Of a stretch of 64,000 nt of DNA, positions 44,157-57,371 are shown piece after piece; the stretch's first letter is position 1; each line of letters opens with the position of its first letter. This stretch comes from Punctularia strigosozonata HHB-11173 SS5 (lineage: Eukaryota > Basidiomycota > Agaricomycetes > Corticiales > Punctulariaceae). The DNA is taken from positions 1,574,935 through 1,638,934 of the forward strand of contig NW_006767435.1 in the NCBI RefSeq assembly GCF_000264995.1. The letters run 5' to 3'. The notes below the pieces were generated by a model. That model saw nothing but the letters and a program-made list of their open reading frames with translations. It was not told the DNA's origin and ran no database searches. The translations under genes were made by a program, and so were the position numbers.

Positions 44157-46320
44157 ATGGCGACTCCCGCACACCCTTCGCTTCATGATCTCGACGAGAA
44201 ACCGACGGAGGAGTACACTGAGAAGGTCATTGATAGCGTCAATGATAGCAAGGGTCTCTCTGCAGCAGCCGCTGACGGCGATCCTGGATTATCCATCGAT
44301 TTCGATTTGTTGCCCGAGGAAGAGCGAGAGGAACTCAATCGGCGCTTGCTCAGGAAATTAGACCTGTGTGTCCTCTTCCCCAGTTGTCTCTATTGATGGA
44401 TTACTCATGTGCTTTTAGCCGCCTTCTCCCAATCTTGATTGTCATGTACTTCTTCAACTTTGTCGATAGATCAAATCTCGCGAACGCTCGACTGGGAGGG
44501 CTTGAGAAAGACCTCCACATGTCAGGATCAGATTTCAACCTTGCCACCAGTATCCTATTCATTGGATATCTCATGTCAGTCACTCACCGAATTTGCTGGC
44601 GATGGAATCCTAAAGTCTGCATTGACAGAATGCAACTCCCGGCGAACTTATGTCTGTGAAGTTCCCGTACGAATAGACACAACCGCTGACATACCTGTGC
44701 CAGTGCTGACCATCGCTCGGCCTTCGCTGTTTCTCTCCACCGTCATGGTGGTTTGGGGCGCCTTGACCACCTGCACCGCAGCCGCGAGCTCCTTCAAGGG
44801 CCTCCTCTTGGTCAGGTTCTGGCTCGGGTAGGTCCACGCACTTTGACCACATGCTGACAGTCCCTGACCATACGGATTCAGTTTCGCAGAAGCCCCGTTT
44901 TTCCCTGGCGCTATGTTCGTCATGTCTTCGTGGTACACACGCGCTGAGCTTGGCAAGAGATACGCTCTTCTGTAAGTCTAGATATGTAATAGACATGGTG
45001 ATATTACTCACGAGAGTATCTTAGATATGCCGGATCCGTATTGGCAAACATGTTCAATGGTATGGAACGCTTGCGATTGTCAATCATGCGCTCCGTGATT
45101 CACTTAGAGATTTGCAGGATTGATTTCCGCAGCCATCCTTGCGAACCTTGATGGGCACATGGGAAAGAGAGGCTGGCAGTGGGTCTTTCTTGGCTTTCCG
45201 TGCATTTGCAGTCCAATCTCAAGGCGTTGACGTGCCCAGATGGATCTTCATCATTGCCGGCCCTCTCACGATATTCTTTGCGATGATGTCTGCACTTGTT
45301 CTCCCGGACTATCCACGTACCACGCGCTGGCTCACGGACCGCGAGAAGGAGTTCGCGGTCTATCGCCTGCAACGAGATCAGGGCGACAACACCGATCAGC
45401 GAGTCCCGCTATTGGAGGCGATCAAGATGGCGTAAGCGTTAGCCCTTAGAAGGATAAAGCGTCGCTGACACCTATATTACCCTTGCAATAGTCTGTGCGA
45501 CTACAAGCTATACTTGTTCATTGTGATACAGCATTGCAATCTGTTGTCTCAAACATTCACATAGTCAGTCCTGTGGGCAGATCACCCTCACCGCATTGAC
45601 TCATGAAGGATCGCAGCTTCTATCCGACGATTGTGTCTTCTCTGGGATATAACAAGACGCAAACCCTCCTGCTCACGGCTCCGCCTTGGTTTGCCGCATT
45701 CTTGGCATCTCTCCTGGTCACCGCACACGCTGCACATACCAACGAGCGCTGTTTCCACGTCGTCGTGCCGATGTTGGCCAGCGCTGTCGGTAACATCATC
45801 ATGGTCTCAACACTCAATACGGCTGCCCGGTTTGTAGCGATGTTTCTGTTGCCTATGGGCGCACTTCCGGCCTTTCAGTGAGTCTCTGTCGCTTCCGAAA
45901 GCATATACCAGACCCCCTCATGAATGCATAACAGGATGATTCTGACTTGGGTATCGAATTCCTTCCCGAAACCACTGACTAAACGTGCAGCAGCCATATC
46001 AATGTGAGCCGTAGCAGTTGTATTCCGCACATGAACCTTACTGAAAGCTGCACAGGGTCAACATGCTTGGCAACCTCGCGTCGGTGTATGGCTCGTTCCT
46101 CTGGCCCTCGGATGATGCGCCGAGGTATTTGACAGGTGGTGCAACGATTGCGGCCGTGTGCGTCTTGTGCGCCTGCGGAGCGCTGTCGATGAGGTTGTTG
46201 CTCGCTGCCGAGAACAAGAAACTAGACGAGCAGGAGCCGAGCGAATCGGCGGAGAGGGGTGCATATGGGACGAGCAGCGGTGTCGACAATCGGGGACAAT
46301 CATTCAGATACATCCTGTAG
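44157..46320 (+). CDS. MFS transporter, Dal5/allantoate-permease (anion:cation symporter) type
   Basis: ATG 44157 begins a cytosolic tail (MATPAHPSLHDLDEKPTEEY) up to EEREELNRRLLRKLDL. Helix 1 is LLPILIVMYFFNFVDRSNLA with the family motif FxDRSNxxNAR. Then HMSGSDFNLATSILFIGYL, spliced to MQLPANLLLTIARPSLFLST by two introns, ALTTCTAAASSFKGLLLVRF, FAEAPFFPGAMFVMSSWYTR, AELGKRYALLYAGSVLANMF and WIFIIAGPLTIFFAMMSALV. After PDYPRTTRWLTDREKEFAVY the second half includes YFYPTIVSSLGYNKTQTLLL, PWFAAFLASLLVTAHAAHTN and GGATIAAVCVLCACGALSMR. This is the twelve-helix plasma-membrane family that takes up allantoate, nicotinate, pantothenate and similar acids by proton symport. All introns examined keep frame. 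Substrate not determinable. Confidence 0.9.
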
Positions 46321-46377
46321 AGAAGTAACCACCCAAACGAAACGAATGTCCAACGTTACACTACGCAGGGCCGCCTT

Positions 46378-48785
46378 TCACGCGCTCGTAATGAGGAAGG
46401 CCGCGGTATCGTGGCTAGCGATGCTGACGGAATACGTTTCGGACGCCGTTCCCAAATCTTTTCCTGCCCACATGTCGTGCACCTGGAATGAAGTGCCGCT
46501 GATACCCGCGCTGGCGAAATCGAAGGACATCGTGGAGGTATCGTTTCCGAAGTTGATGATGAAGACGTGGGTGCCCTTGGACGACTTGCCAACGTAGAAC
46601 GAGGGAGGGCTTGTCGCGGTCGCACCATCTGGAGTAAACGGCTTCGCTGGCTCACCCACCTAACGAAGACGTTAGTAATCAGAGCGGGTGAAGACCATGA
46701 CGTGCGCACTGTATCATCTTGACTGAAGGCAAGTAGCTCCGTATTCTTAATGATCGCCAGCTGGTCGGTGCTTAACGTGGAGAGCTGCAAACGCAGCAGG
46801 TTTGCATCCCAATGAATTGCCAACCTTATCCAAGACTTACGTCTGTACCTAGAAGAATCGGTGATTTCATGAATGCCCTGGTCAAACATGAGTGTCGTTC
46901 TGTATTGCCCAACGACCAACTCTTACCAAGCCGCGAAATGAGTACGTTGTTCCTCAATGGTGAGATCACCATTGCCGATTTCCATCATGTCCATGTCGTT
47001 ATGCGAAAAGAACGTGACGTAGTCCAGGTATTGCGCGTTGAGGTTGATAATAGAGGTGATGTAGCTCCAGCTGGCACTGAATAGCGATACCTTCAGTGAA
47101 CACGATATGGCACATTGGTTTAAGCATTAACATACCTCGAATCTCCAGACATTCTCCAACTATGTCTATATGCATCTCAGTATGGAAGATGGAAGTCCTG
47201 GCAGTCTAGCGCACCCAACACGGGAACCCCAAAGCCACGGCGAGTCAACTCCCCATATGCATAAACTGAACTGTATAGGGTTCGCTTGCACCGCGAGTTC
47301 CGCACTACAATGACGATGAGACAGGCTCGTGAGACATGTACATGTCAAGACTCACCCCATTTGACGATAGCGAATTGCGGTGTTGGAATTGCTAGGCCAC
47401 GCATGAGGTGACACCGGTCATGGCTCACATAACTCTGAACTTACTACTCATCGTTGCCGGGGACAGGCTGGATGAGGAATAAGCAAGGTCGCGCGGAGTA
47501 GTCAGAAGATCAGTATACTTGCATACGTATCGCTCCAGTTTCCAGGGACATTGCAATTGTCTACCAGCCGGGGTCGTGTTGAGACGGCGGTTTCGGACGA
47601 ATTCCCTCTCCCGCAGACTTACCGTATTTCAGATCTAGGATACGGTCAATCGTGCTGATTTAGTAGATGCGATCGTGTCTTACAGTCGACGCCCCATGAG
47701 CTGAAGGTCGATGCGTCCAGATTCTCATTGCCCAAAGACCCAGGGAAGCCAGCACACGTAGCCGTGCCAGCATCACTGCATCGAGATGAACACCAGGTGT
47801 GGTCTGCACGAGCCCACATACCTGTAAATCCCGAACTTCAGGCCGAGATCATGGACCTGGGAGGACACCGAGGTCAGGCCGTTAGGGAACTTGGCTGGGT
47901 CAGGGACTATCTTCCCGGTGGCGCTGTCGCGGGCCATCAGCGCCCAGCAGTCCTGGGTGCGTCAAGTGGGTATCTAAAGCTTGAAGCCCCGGTTAATAGT
48001 GACGTACGTCTATATTGACGTATTCATATCCAGCGTCCTTCAGTCCAAGAGAGATGAATTGATTTGCTGCTGCTGTAACTTTGGTCTCATTGATATCTAA
48101 AAGCCACACATCTCGCTATTCAAATGCTCCCAACATGCGGATTGATAAACGTACTGCATCCGTAAGCATTCCATGAGTTCCATCTATGGGAAAAGTGAGT
48201 AGACACCGAATGATCCCGATGAGTCATACCCTAGTGCAGGCAACCGTCCTGTAAGCTTGGAAGGCGGGGTGGTAGGGGCAGTTGCCGCAATCCCGGTGAG
48301 GGTGGCGCTGGAGCTCGTGGAGCTCGTGGAACTTGAGGACGCAAGCGTCGTAGTGGTAATCGGGGTCGTAGTCGTGGCAGGCTTGGAAGTGGCAGAGGTC
48401 CCGGTACTCGTTGCCGCAGAGCTCGGACTAGCGCTGCTGGCAGGTAGACATTGCCAGTAGTACCTAAAAGAGAGGATCAGTCTTGAAGCCAGCACAAACA
48501 CGATATTCTACCTATACGTACGAGTTTTGTTCGGTACAAGCCCATCTGCCAACATAACCCCCATCGGCATGATAGGTACAGAAAGGGTTCGTAGCGCGTA
48601 CCCTGAGATACACGTCGTGTCACCCGTCCAGCCTTCGCCTCCGCATTGACCTGAGAATGAGCAGTCAACGACACAGGCGTAAGAATGAGCGCAGTAGACT
48701 TGCCATATCCAGAAGCTTGTGCAAACGTTGACCCTGCGAGAGACAGTGCAACCAATAACTTCCCGCACGAGGGGAGGGAGATCAT
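46378..48785 (-). CDS. secreted alpha-galactosidase (GH27) with N-terminal CBM1
   Basis: The start at 48785 gives the signal peptide [20 protein letters not shown](FAQ). Short exons then give a CBM1 cellulose-binding module ([18 protein letters not shown], continuing to WQCLPA) and a Ser/Thr-rich linker ([20 protein letters not shown]). An intron rebuilds [11 protein letters not shown], the start of the GH27 barrel. Then [60 protein letters not shown] and [32 protein letters not shown] holds the nucleophile aspartate. [35 protein letters not shown] and [10 protein letters not shown] close the barrel, and a beta-sandwich domain ends TAAFLITSA. It removes alpha-linked galactose from galactomannan and oligosaccharides outside the cell. 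Converges tail to tail with the MFS gene. Confidence 0.9.
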
Positions 48786-49570
48786 GATGTCCAGGCGCGA
48801 AACTAGCCCTGCTCACGCATCTAATTTGTACCCGATGGATTCAGTTCCTTAATGAAAGATGCGTGGACGGCATCTGTCGCATGTGAAGCGAGGCGACGGT
48901 CCAAAATCGGCTTAAACGCGGTCATGGGAGCGATGGTACAGGGCAAAGCAGATGGTGACGCTCAAGAACTTCGGTCAATTCACGGTACTGGCCATCTAAG
49001 ATGGCTACAACAACGACCGAGACGGTCCGCGAGGCGCCGCCGCTGTCCACGAGAGCTGAATGCCGGCATTAGATGCTCAGATTTTTGGGTTCTCAGTTCG
49101 GAGTCCTGAGGTTGTTGTTGAGTGGAGAGCAATAGTACGTCATGGCAGTGGAAGGAAGGGCAGAGCTCAATGGGAACCCGGCGACGGCGGATGCCGAGTC
49201 CGCCGCCGCGGTCACGCAGCGCATCCTACATACTCTTAGCTCACGACCACGACTGAGCGGTCCACCTCAATCATAGGTGAAAACAACCCCTCAAGTGACA
49301 TATACGGATCTTTGGATGAGGATGAGTACATCACTGAAAAGCCGAGATGACGTGACTATTCAGTCCAGTTCAGGTCATCGACCAAATTGACATCAAGACA
49401 GATATTCGACAGAATGTCAACAACAGAAGGCTTGGAGTGCAACTGCTGCGTCTTGACGCCTGAATTCTTCTAGTCTCCCGTAACTACGACCAAAGGGCTG
49501 CATTGAGTGCTCTCGCTGGTTGAACAACTGACGACAAGCTACCGTCGGCAAACGACCATCGTTGAGCAAT
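48786..49570. promoter_or_regulatory. divergent upstream region of the GH27 and PH/coiled-coil genes
   Basis: 785 bases between two outward-facing starts, with no gene recognised. A carbon-source-regulated promoter is expected on the GH27 side, but I could not point to a specific site. Confidence 0.45.
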
Positions 49571-52500
49571 ATGCCCCTCCGACAATACGCTCCTTCGGAC
49601 ATGATGTCGGTAAATTCGTACCCATTGTCTCGCCAGAGCTCTACGAGCGACTACTCGACGATGACGAATACTCCGGCCGCCCAGATGGACACAGACTTTG
49701 ATTTACCCACTCCTGTGGACGAGTACGGGACGTATGCTTTCTCTAGTGCCATTCCAGAGCCCTCTGGGGCTATTCCCCGCACCTCTTCGAGACTTACGAC
49801 GGTGACGGAGGTCGAAGAAGGCGTGTCCCAATACCGTGGCTCTCCGGTCTCTGTGGCATCTGCTCGCATGCGTTCCTTCTCGCCGCCGCCTAGGACACCA
49901 GAACGACCCTCTTCAGCAGCTGAGCTTATTCGCCGTTATGAATCATTAGCCACACCACCCCCTCGCCAAGACAGTTTCCACTCTATACATACCGGACGAC
50001 CCTTGGGAGATCGCTCGCTCACTGCAATTCGGTCGGAAGGCTGGCACGGTAATCCACAGCCGGACCCCGTATCGTCACATCTACCGCTTCCTCCCTCTCC
50101 AAAAAAACCAAAGAAGCAGTCTCCCATCCGTCGTTCGTTTCGAAATCTGATGTCGGTCATCAACAAAATGGGAAAACGGGGCTCCCACATAGCCGAACCG
50201 CCTCCTATCCCGGCGCCTCAGTTCGTTCCTCCTCCGCCTCCGAAGGAAGTCGAAGTGCGTCCACCACCACGCAATGAACCTAGTACTTCCTCCGTTCCCT
50301 CCCGGCGCATGATCAGGACCGGAAATTTGTGGTACTTTGCATCTCCGACGCAGGTCGATGGCCCCGCAGGGGCGCACTGTTCGGTGGAGCTCCTCCCGGG
50401 TCACCTTCTTGTCACTGCCTCAGGTCCTACGGAACTGCTCATACCCCTCGCCAATTGTGACGATGTGCGATCTTTGGACCCCAGACGGGACGACTTGTCG
50501 GCTCTTCAGAATCGCTCCGGCGTCCCTCATCTGCTATTTTTCGAACTATGTCTCGTTATCGACGAACGGCCGAGTCGAGAGGTGTTCGGAGCTTCCTCCG
50601 TTCAGGATAGGGCGAACTGGATCAGTGCGATTTGGCGAGTACATCGTAATCGCGTGACTAACCGGAGACGGAAACTGAGACAATTATCTTTGTAGGGATG
50701 CCGTATTGCAACCACGAACTCCAGGTTGTTCATACGACGCAGGCGATCACAACGTGCATATGCTCGGTCTGGATTCCGCGTCGTCGGCGTTTGTGAAACG
50801 GCATCAACCTTCTCATGATGCCTTTGAAGCAGAGGAGAGCTCGGAGGATCGTGATCTGCCACCAATACCTCAGACTCCCTTGGAGTCACATCCTTCGGCG
50901 TCAGAGGCCCGAAGCAACTACGACATGCCATCGGTTCTCCCCGAAGATCGCCCTAGTCTGTATGTGGATTCTCCATCACGCAGTGCACGTCCTTCTGTCA
51001 GAAATTTGGGCGAACTGTCGATGGTCAAGAAGCGTCTCGCGGATCTTCAAAGGGCGAAGTCTGCCCCCGTGCCTCCGCCTAAATCGATACCGCCCATACA
51101 GAGAAGTCACACACTCGCGGCTCAGCCTACACCGATGGAACGTCAAGCAAGCAGCGCCTCTGACGTCGCCGATGCAATCGTCGATTCTTACGCTTCGTCC
51201 GCGTATAACTCCCCCATGCAGCGAAGCGGCCAGATGTGTGGTGATCGCGGGATTTATGAAGCTGCCGACCCTGGATTTCTACATGCCATCGACGAAGATG
51301 CAGTCGTGGAAGCGTTCGATGCTCCACGTTCACTTGAGGTTGCCCATGACCAAGTCGCTCGATGGGCAAGTCAAGAAGCTGACCTCAAGGAGCAGCTCAG
51401 CGGCTTGAGACAGGAAGTGCGAGGAATGATGACGGAGCTTGGAACTGCCACTACCGGTATCAAGGAGACGGCCGCTGAAGATACAAGGCATCTGCTGCAA
51501 TTCGTTGGGGATTTGCTCAGTAGAGTAGAGTCCGTCGTCGGCACAATTGGCGACACCCATCAAACGCAGATGACGCTGGGAAATATTCAAGGCGGGCTTC
51601 GTGGTGTAGCAGAAATGAGTTCGAGTCTTTGCCAAGGAACGAGCGAGGTCGCGGAGAAAGTGGACCAGCTGCAGACAAAGTGGAACACGGACATGCCAAA
51701 CATACTTCACAACATCCGGAGTCTTCTGGATAAGCAGTCTATGGCTGCTCCAGCCGATGGCACTTCGAGCGATATATCGGCAGTACATGCAAAGCTGGAT
51801 GCACTACTGACGCAGAAGATCTTGCCTTTGCCTCCCTCACAGGCTGGAAACGGCGTAAATCCTAGCGAGTTGGAGGTGCCCTATTGAGTTGGTTTGGCGC
51901 GTTGGGTATCTGGTTAACGAAGAGTATTTCATCACAGTTCCAAGAGGTCTTGAACCTGTTGCGCGCAGACCAGCAATTCAAAATTAGCCAGTTTGATCAA
52001 CAGAAGGACTCTGCACGCTACCTTGCGGAACTTAATGCGGTGCGCGGTCTCTGTCTGACTGGCTGATGTCTGCTGACGAGCGCGTGTGCAGTGGCTTGAA
52101 TCTTTTGTCAATGGTGGCATTTCTCAAATCCAAGGGCTTGCCGCGAACGTCCAGCAGATATCCGAGCAGCTTGGTCTAGAAACGACACCAGACCAAGCAG
52201 GCGCTCCAAATTCCGGACAACCAAACCCAGTGATCGCACGCGTTCAGGGTCAAGCCGCGATTCAAGCGTCGTTGGATGGCCTGTCTGCCCTGGTAGCGGA
52301 GGACCTGCAAGATAGCGCTAACGCAAGAAATTGGTTCGGTACGTATTCCTTGGCATGCCGACACGCGAGCCCTGCATTTAGATTGATATGTAACAGTAAA
52401 GGAGGGTGAGCGTCAACGAGAGCAACAAGAAAAGATGCTGCGTGACCTTGCTGGCGGTGAGTGCACCCCGTCCGCCCGCTGTCATCACGCTGATCATCTG

Positions 52501-53074
52501 GCAACAGAGCTCAAGGCCGAAATCAAGGGAGAAAGGCTGCGTTTCGTGGATGCGATGAAAGAAGCCACCGCGATCAACGTCGGAAGTACGTGTTTCACCT
52601 CCAAGTATTACTGTCTGCCCGGGTGCTTGCCGCTCATACGTACATAGTTCACGTCGAACAGTTCAAGAAGGAACTGACACGCGAGGTCCTTTCAATGACG
52701 CAGGAAGTGAACCGGCTTCAAACCGAACGGCAAGCGCTGGAGCAGCAGATCGCCGAGCTCTTCGCGTTTTATGCACGGAGGCAGCAAGCGGGCGCTGTTA
52801 CTGGGGTGCGTACATGTCCTCAGCGACTCTGCCCTGGTCATATCGAGCGTAGAACCTGACGTCGCCTTAGCAATTTCCACTGGCCCGGAGTCGCTCGGAA
52901 TTGCCTCGGGTTGCATCACTTTCTTATGGTCACAAGAAAGTCCCTGCCGCATCTGATAGTCAGGGACAATTCGCGCAACTTCCGGGTACGCTGCCGTCTT
53001 CTACGTCTGTGCAGCAACAGATGCATCCGTATGCACGAGCTGGCCAACAACCTTTCCCACCACCGAACCGGTGA
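49571..53074 (+). CDS. large PH-domain and coiled-coil protein, disordered
   Basis: ATG 49571 opens MPLRQYAPSDMMSVNSYPLS. A disordered Ser/Pro region follows (SFSPPPRTPERPSSAAELIR, PPPIPAPQFVPPPPPKEVEV). At about residues 250-370 is a PH-like fold: RTGNLWYFASPTQVDGPAG, SVELLPGHLLVTASG and VQDRANWISAIWRVHR. An intron of about 70-80 bp joins VHR to CSYDAGDHNVHMLGLD, skipping a stop at 50695. Then SRSARPSVRNLGELSMVKKR and long coiled coil (WASQEADLKEQLSGLRQEVR, GGLRGVAEMSSSLCQGTSEV). More short exons carry LNLLRADQQFKISQFDQQKD, QFKKELTREVLSMTQEVNRL and finally a QQ/PP tail ending QQPFPPPNR at 53074. No enzyme motif. It may be a membrane- or cytoskeleton-linked scaffold; function unknown. Confidence 0.7.
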
Positions 53075-53226
53075 CGCGGATGAATGCGAAGGATTTTGGG
53101 ATAACTGTAGTCTTGGCAGGGAGCGGCTCGTTATGTAGTTTGAACGCGACTGCGTCGGCAATGAGGAGGATAATGAAGATGATTAATGCACATCAAGGAG
53201 CGAACTGGACACGTATGACCCATACT

Positions 53227-54025
53227 CTAAAGGTGGCGTTGGATGGCCTCGTAAACATCTGCTTCTATCCGCGCCTCCGCCTTGTCCTCCTCAGAGCCGC
53301 TACCGGCAAGCACCTTGTTGGCTTCAGCGAGGTTGGCACGAACAGCCTAGTGAATTGTGACGTTAGCTTGACCACGTTTTGCATGCACAAACGGAGGAGG
53401 GAAGGACGTGGATGATGCCCAGCGGCATCATTCAGGCACATGGTCGGATGAACCACACAACTGGAAGAAGCAGGAGCGATGCCACTGAATGACTACCCAC
53501 CTCGAGGGAGAAGTCTTCGATGGGGGCGGCCTCAACGGCGTTGATCGTCATCTTGTTGTTCGGGTGGACAATTGCGAAGCCGCCAGAGACTGCATAGTGA
53601 ACGCAGCCAAGCACGTCTCAGTGATTTCCAGGATGATGTCAGGTTATAGCACGTACCGAACCACTTTTTCGAGCTGCCAGCAGACTCAACGACCTCGACA
53701 ATGCCAGGTCGGAGAGCCTCAACCGTCGGTACGTGGTTCGCGAGGACACCCATATCACCGGTCGCGGCCGACAGGTTCACCTGAGTCACGTCTGTCGACG
53801 TATAGATAGCCTGCACAACCTTTATCAGAATCCATTGCCCTCCGAACATGAGGGCAGTTGCTTCGTCGAAGGATCGGGGATGTAGGCGTGTCAACCCACC
53901 TGATGAGGCAGGGCAAGCGAGAGCTTCAGTTTGTTGGAAACAGCCTCGGCATATCCTCGACGCTGAGCCGCAAGAGTCGCGGGCGCGCGCCTGGCGGCAG
54001 CAGACAGAAAGCGGAGAGCAGACAT
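53227..54025 (-). CDS. ATP16: mitochondrial F1-ATP synthase delta subunit
   Basis: The start MSALRFLSAAARRAPATLAA at 54025 is a typical Arg-rich presequence, and RRGYAEAVSNKLKLSLALPH marks the mature start. An intron leads to AIYTSTDVTQVNLSAATGDM, then GVLANHVPTVEALRPGIVEV and VESAGSSKKWF. The next exon reads SGGFAIVHPNNKMTINAVEA and APIEDFSLE, and the last AVRANLAEANKVLAGSGSEE and RIEADVYEAIQRHL with TAG at 53227-53229. This is the fungal delta subunit, the counterpart of bacterial epsilon, part of the central stalk of the F1Fo synthase in the inner mitochondrial membrane. All four exons keep frame and the length (about 165 residues) is normal. Confidence 0.93.
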
Positions 54026-54318
54026 GGTCGTCGTTGTGGACGATGAGCAACACGAATTTGGCGTCGGGAGCAGCCGGGAGACCTAAATTAGGGTTACGAG
54101 ACTTGGCCCAATGCAATGCGAACTGATCGTTTCGACAGAGTATAAAGATACATTTGTATTATTGAGTCCATCTACTGGGGTGATTTCAACCCTGCTAGTG
54201 CCCCTGAAGCGGCCTCCGGGCACGAATATTCCTTAGGTAGCAGATCCGGAACCTTGCGCAAACCACGCTCGCTGTGGAAACGATGAGCCGGAAGGCACGG
54301 ACCGCAGACTGTCATGGC

Positions 54319-56911
54319 TCACATCTCGTCCACTGCGACCATGAGATCGTAATTGATCTCTTGATTGACAACCGAGTCGTGCTTGTAAGCCGGATGCGAT
54401 CGCACAAAATCCCTTATCCATGTCGCGGTGGTCTTATACGCGCCTGACACTTCATTAGCTTCGCGTCGCCGTCTAAAGTTTGCCACGCACCTGTCGAGCG
54501 TTTCCTGACCAAGTCGAGGTATCGCTGTATCCTCTCCAAGTCACTAGCATCGACGTCTAGCGTTGTTATGAACGCATCTACAAGACCAATAAGACCAGGG
54601 AAGTCTGGGCCCTACAGAGAATCGGTTAGTGTGAGACTTCTTCCAGGAACAAAAACGCTTGCCTTGCCAGTCATGATCTCCTCTAGTGTCATCTCTTCGT
54701 ACTCATCCTCTATTCTATCATGCGGAAGTCCTTGCGGTGGAGGTGGTGCTGCGGGATAGCAATTTCTCAGACGTCTGTCCTTCCGCGGCAGATTGCCAGC
54801 GCCATCCACTGGCGAGGACACGCCAGAAGAAGATGCTATACTTGGAGTCCGTGACTCCTGACCGACCGGGAACACGTCCTTCCTGAAGAAGAATTTCTGT
54901 GCGCGCGCCGCGTCCCGCTTCTGCGCTCGCTGCATATTGTCATCCACCTGAATGTAGTTTCAGGTGGCGCGTTCGGCAAGCGCATGAAAAGATTAGTGTA
55001 CCTTGGATATCGGCAAGTAGAAGTTGAGGTTGAAAGCAAGGATGGCTCGAGTCAGCAGGACAAGGAATACAGCAAAAGCGGCATTCTCGAAGTCGGTAAG
55101 TTGGACCTCCATGCTCCGGAATTCGACACGCCAACCAATCGAAGCATTTCCCGGGGGCTTGAATCGGATAGTTTGCCAGTTTGTTGATTGGATGTTCTGG
55201 AAAATGGCGTCAGTCATGAATGAGAATGTACAGCCAATCCGAACGAAGGCACGGACCTCAAAGTGGTCATTGTCCACCTCGTCGTTCTGATCGATTGTCT
55301 CCGAGAAGATGACGAGTGGGTCCCGAATGAAGAGATAGCCAATGTGTTTCGCCAACAGCTCGTCGATACCTTAGGAGCCGACTTGAGACATTCGTCGGCA
55401 GCGCACAGGGCGAAAATGAGCGTACAGACCGTGATCTCGTAGGCGCTTCACGATAGCTTCATCGTACAACGGAGGGTGATCATTATATTCAGGCCGGTTG
55501 GTCCAGTGATTCGAGATGTATCGTTCCACGCTGTCGTAACGCGACTTCGGTATCCGGAAGCGATTTTTCTTCAAAGGCTGGACGACCGACATCAGTTCCC
55601 CGGCGCGTTGACTCAGCGGATCGTTTCACCTTCAGCCCACGCTCTTCATCCGTGCGGTCATCAACGCTACCAGCAATGACGTTCCATCGACAGTCAACAT
55701 CAGCGAGATATCCGCGATAGATCGGGCTGGCAGCCGTGAGAGCGAGCTGAACCAAGTGTTAACGCAGAGCAACGATTCGTTTACGTGATTAAACCCACCA
55801 GGATGGGTGCGATTGGTACCAATGCATCGTACGTTCGGCGTGCCTCGTTCACATTACACGATTGGAGCGTCAATTGAAGGCAGCAACAGCCCATCCCGAA
55901 GCCCATGGCGTCCATGTAAATATGATCTATCTTCGCAGCGCCGTCCTTTGCTTCGTGATCCTCCTTGTAAACATTGCGGTGCCATGGTATCGTCGGGTCG
56001 ACGAACGGCCGGGGCGTCTTCTCGTCGATGAATATTGGTAGGTTTATCGAGACCTTGGACCCGCGTCGCTCACGTATGTTCGCAGTGAGGGTTCTGTTGC
56101 CCGTGGTCAGTCGCGTTGTACATGGGAAAACGTGGTACCCACGGGAAACGAGCATGAGGGTTGGTGATTTCCTGCGGCAAGAACAGGCTGTGACTGGAGA
56201 CGGCGTTCGACGGATCGAAGTGCGGCTCCGTGAAGACACCTGGAGTACCCAATCGAGGGAAGGAGGTAAAGGTTAAGGGAAGCTCGTTGGGCTTGAGATA
56301 TTTCCGTGCGAAGTGTCGCCTTGTTTCCGTGTCAGGTCCAGATACATGGATGACGACCTTTGGCGCTCACCGGAATCGCATGTTATCTTCGACGGAGAGT
56401 AAATCGCATATCGCTCCTGAGTAAGGAGCCCCTGGAGTTGACTCGAGCATATAACGTCCATATTCAGGGTGAAACGTGGGCATCACCATCCTATCTGCAG
56501 GCTCTGATTCTGTATAGCCAGCGCATATTTACGAACTTACGGCTCGCCGCATCGATTCAAGGCCGCTGATACCCCACCTTCTTCCGCACGAAGCTTGGCT
56601 AAGATTTCAGACTGGCGCAGGGAGAGTTTGGCATTCTTCTCCTCGTTATCGAAGACGACCACCATATATTCGATCTAAACATGCGCGTACAGCAAACATA
56701 CAGATAGAAAATCTCATAAGCGACCGAGAAAAAAAGGTTAATAGACGATGTAGGCAAGTACCTCGTCTCCCCACAAGAGTTCATCACCCTGCCTATCCTT
56801 CAGCTTGTCCCAAATACTGAGAAACTGCGTGATGCCGTGCTCGCGGACATGATCTGCATATTTCTTCGCTTCCTCCCAAGGTAGCGGTGTTCCCAGCGAG
56901 AGCAAGCCCAT
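54319..56911 (-). CDS. GSH1: glutamate-cysteine ligase (gamma-glutamylcysteine synthetase)
   Basis: ATG 56911 opens [20 protein letters not shown] and [20 protein letters not shown], then [20 protein letters not shown], the glutamate/ATP-binding start of eukaryotic GCL. The middle has [20 protein letters not shown] and the signature [20 protein letters not shown]. Later exons read [40 protein letters not shown], and the end [20 protein letters not shown] with [12 protein letters not shown] and TGA at 54319-54321. The enzyme makes gamma-glutamylcysteine in the cytosol, the rate-limiting step of glutathione synthesis. About ten short introns. All hallmark blocks are present. Together with the metallothionein 50 kb away it forms the metal/thiol defence content of the window, though the distance argues against co-regulation by position. 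Confidence 0.92.
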
Positions 56912-57371
56912 GGAGTACGTTCAAGGTTTGGGATTTCGACCGACGATCGCTGTAGACGGCGGGATCGCCGCTAGGATAGGATCGTTCCCAGCGGAGCTCC
57001 GGAGAAGGAGAAGGCAAGTCGTTGAGCTGGGATGCAGGCCATGGAATATAGATTGTGTGGCTGAACTTCTATAGGGATGACAAACGCTACATGATTCACT
57101 GATTGCGACACCGGCACAAGCTCTGACCAAGCCGTGCCGACGCGAAATCGGAGATCGAGACGCTCATCTAAGAAGGATAGCATGTGTGTCGTTCCCACTC
57201 AAGGTGCTCTAGGGATGCTACACGCTCGGATATGAAGCCATCTCGAGTTAGCACGGCATGCCGACTGATAACCACGTGCACCTAGACGGAGTACAGATTC
57301 CCCGCGAGAGAACGATGAGCAGCACATGCACCTCTAACCTCAGAACGGAGCTATCCATAAGTAGCGCGTTC
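56912..57371. promoter_or_regulatory. upstream region of GSH1
   Basis: 460 bases between the end of ATG6 and the GSH1 start, both on the minus strand. A Yap1-type site might be expected; I could not confirm one by eye. Confidence 0.4.
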
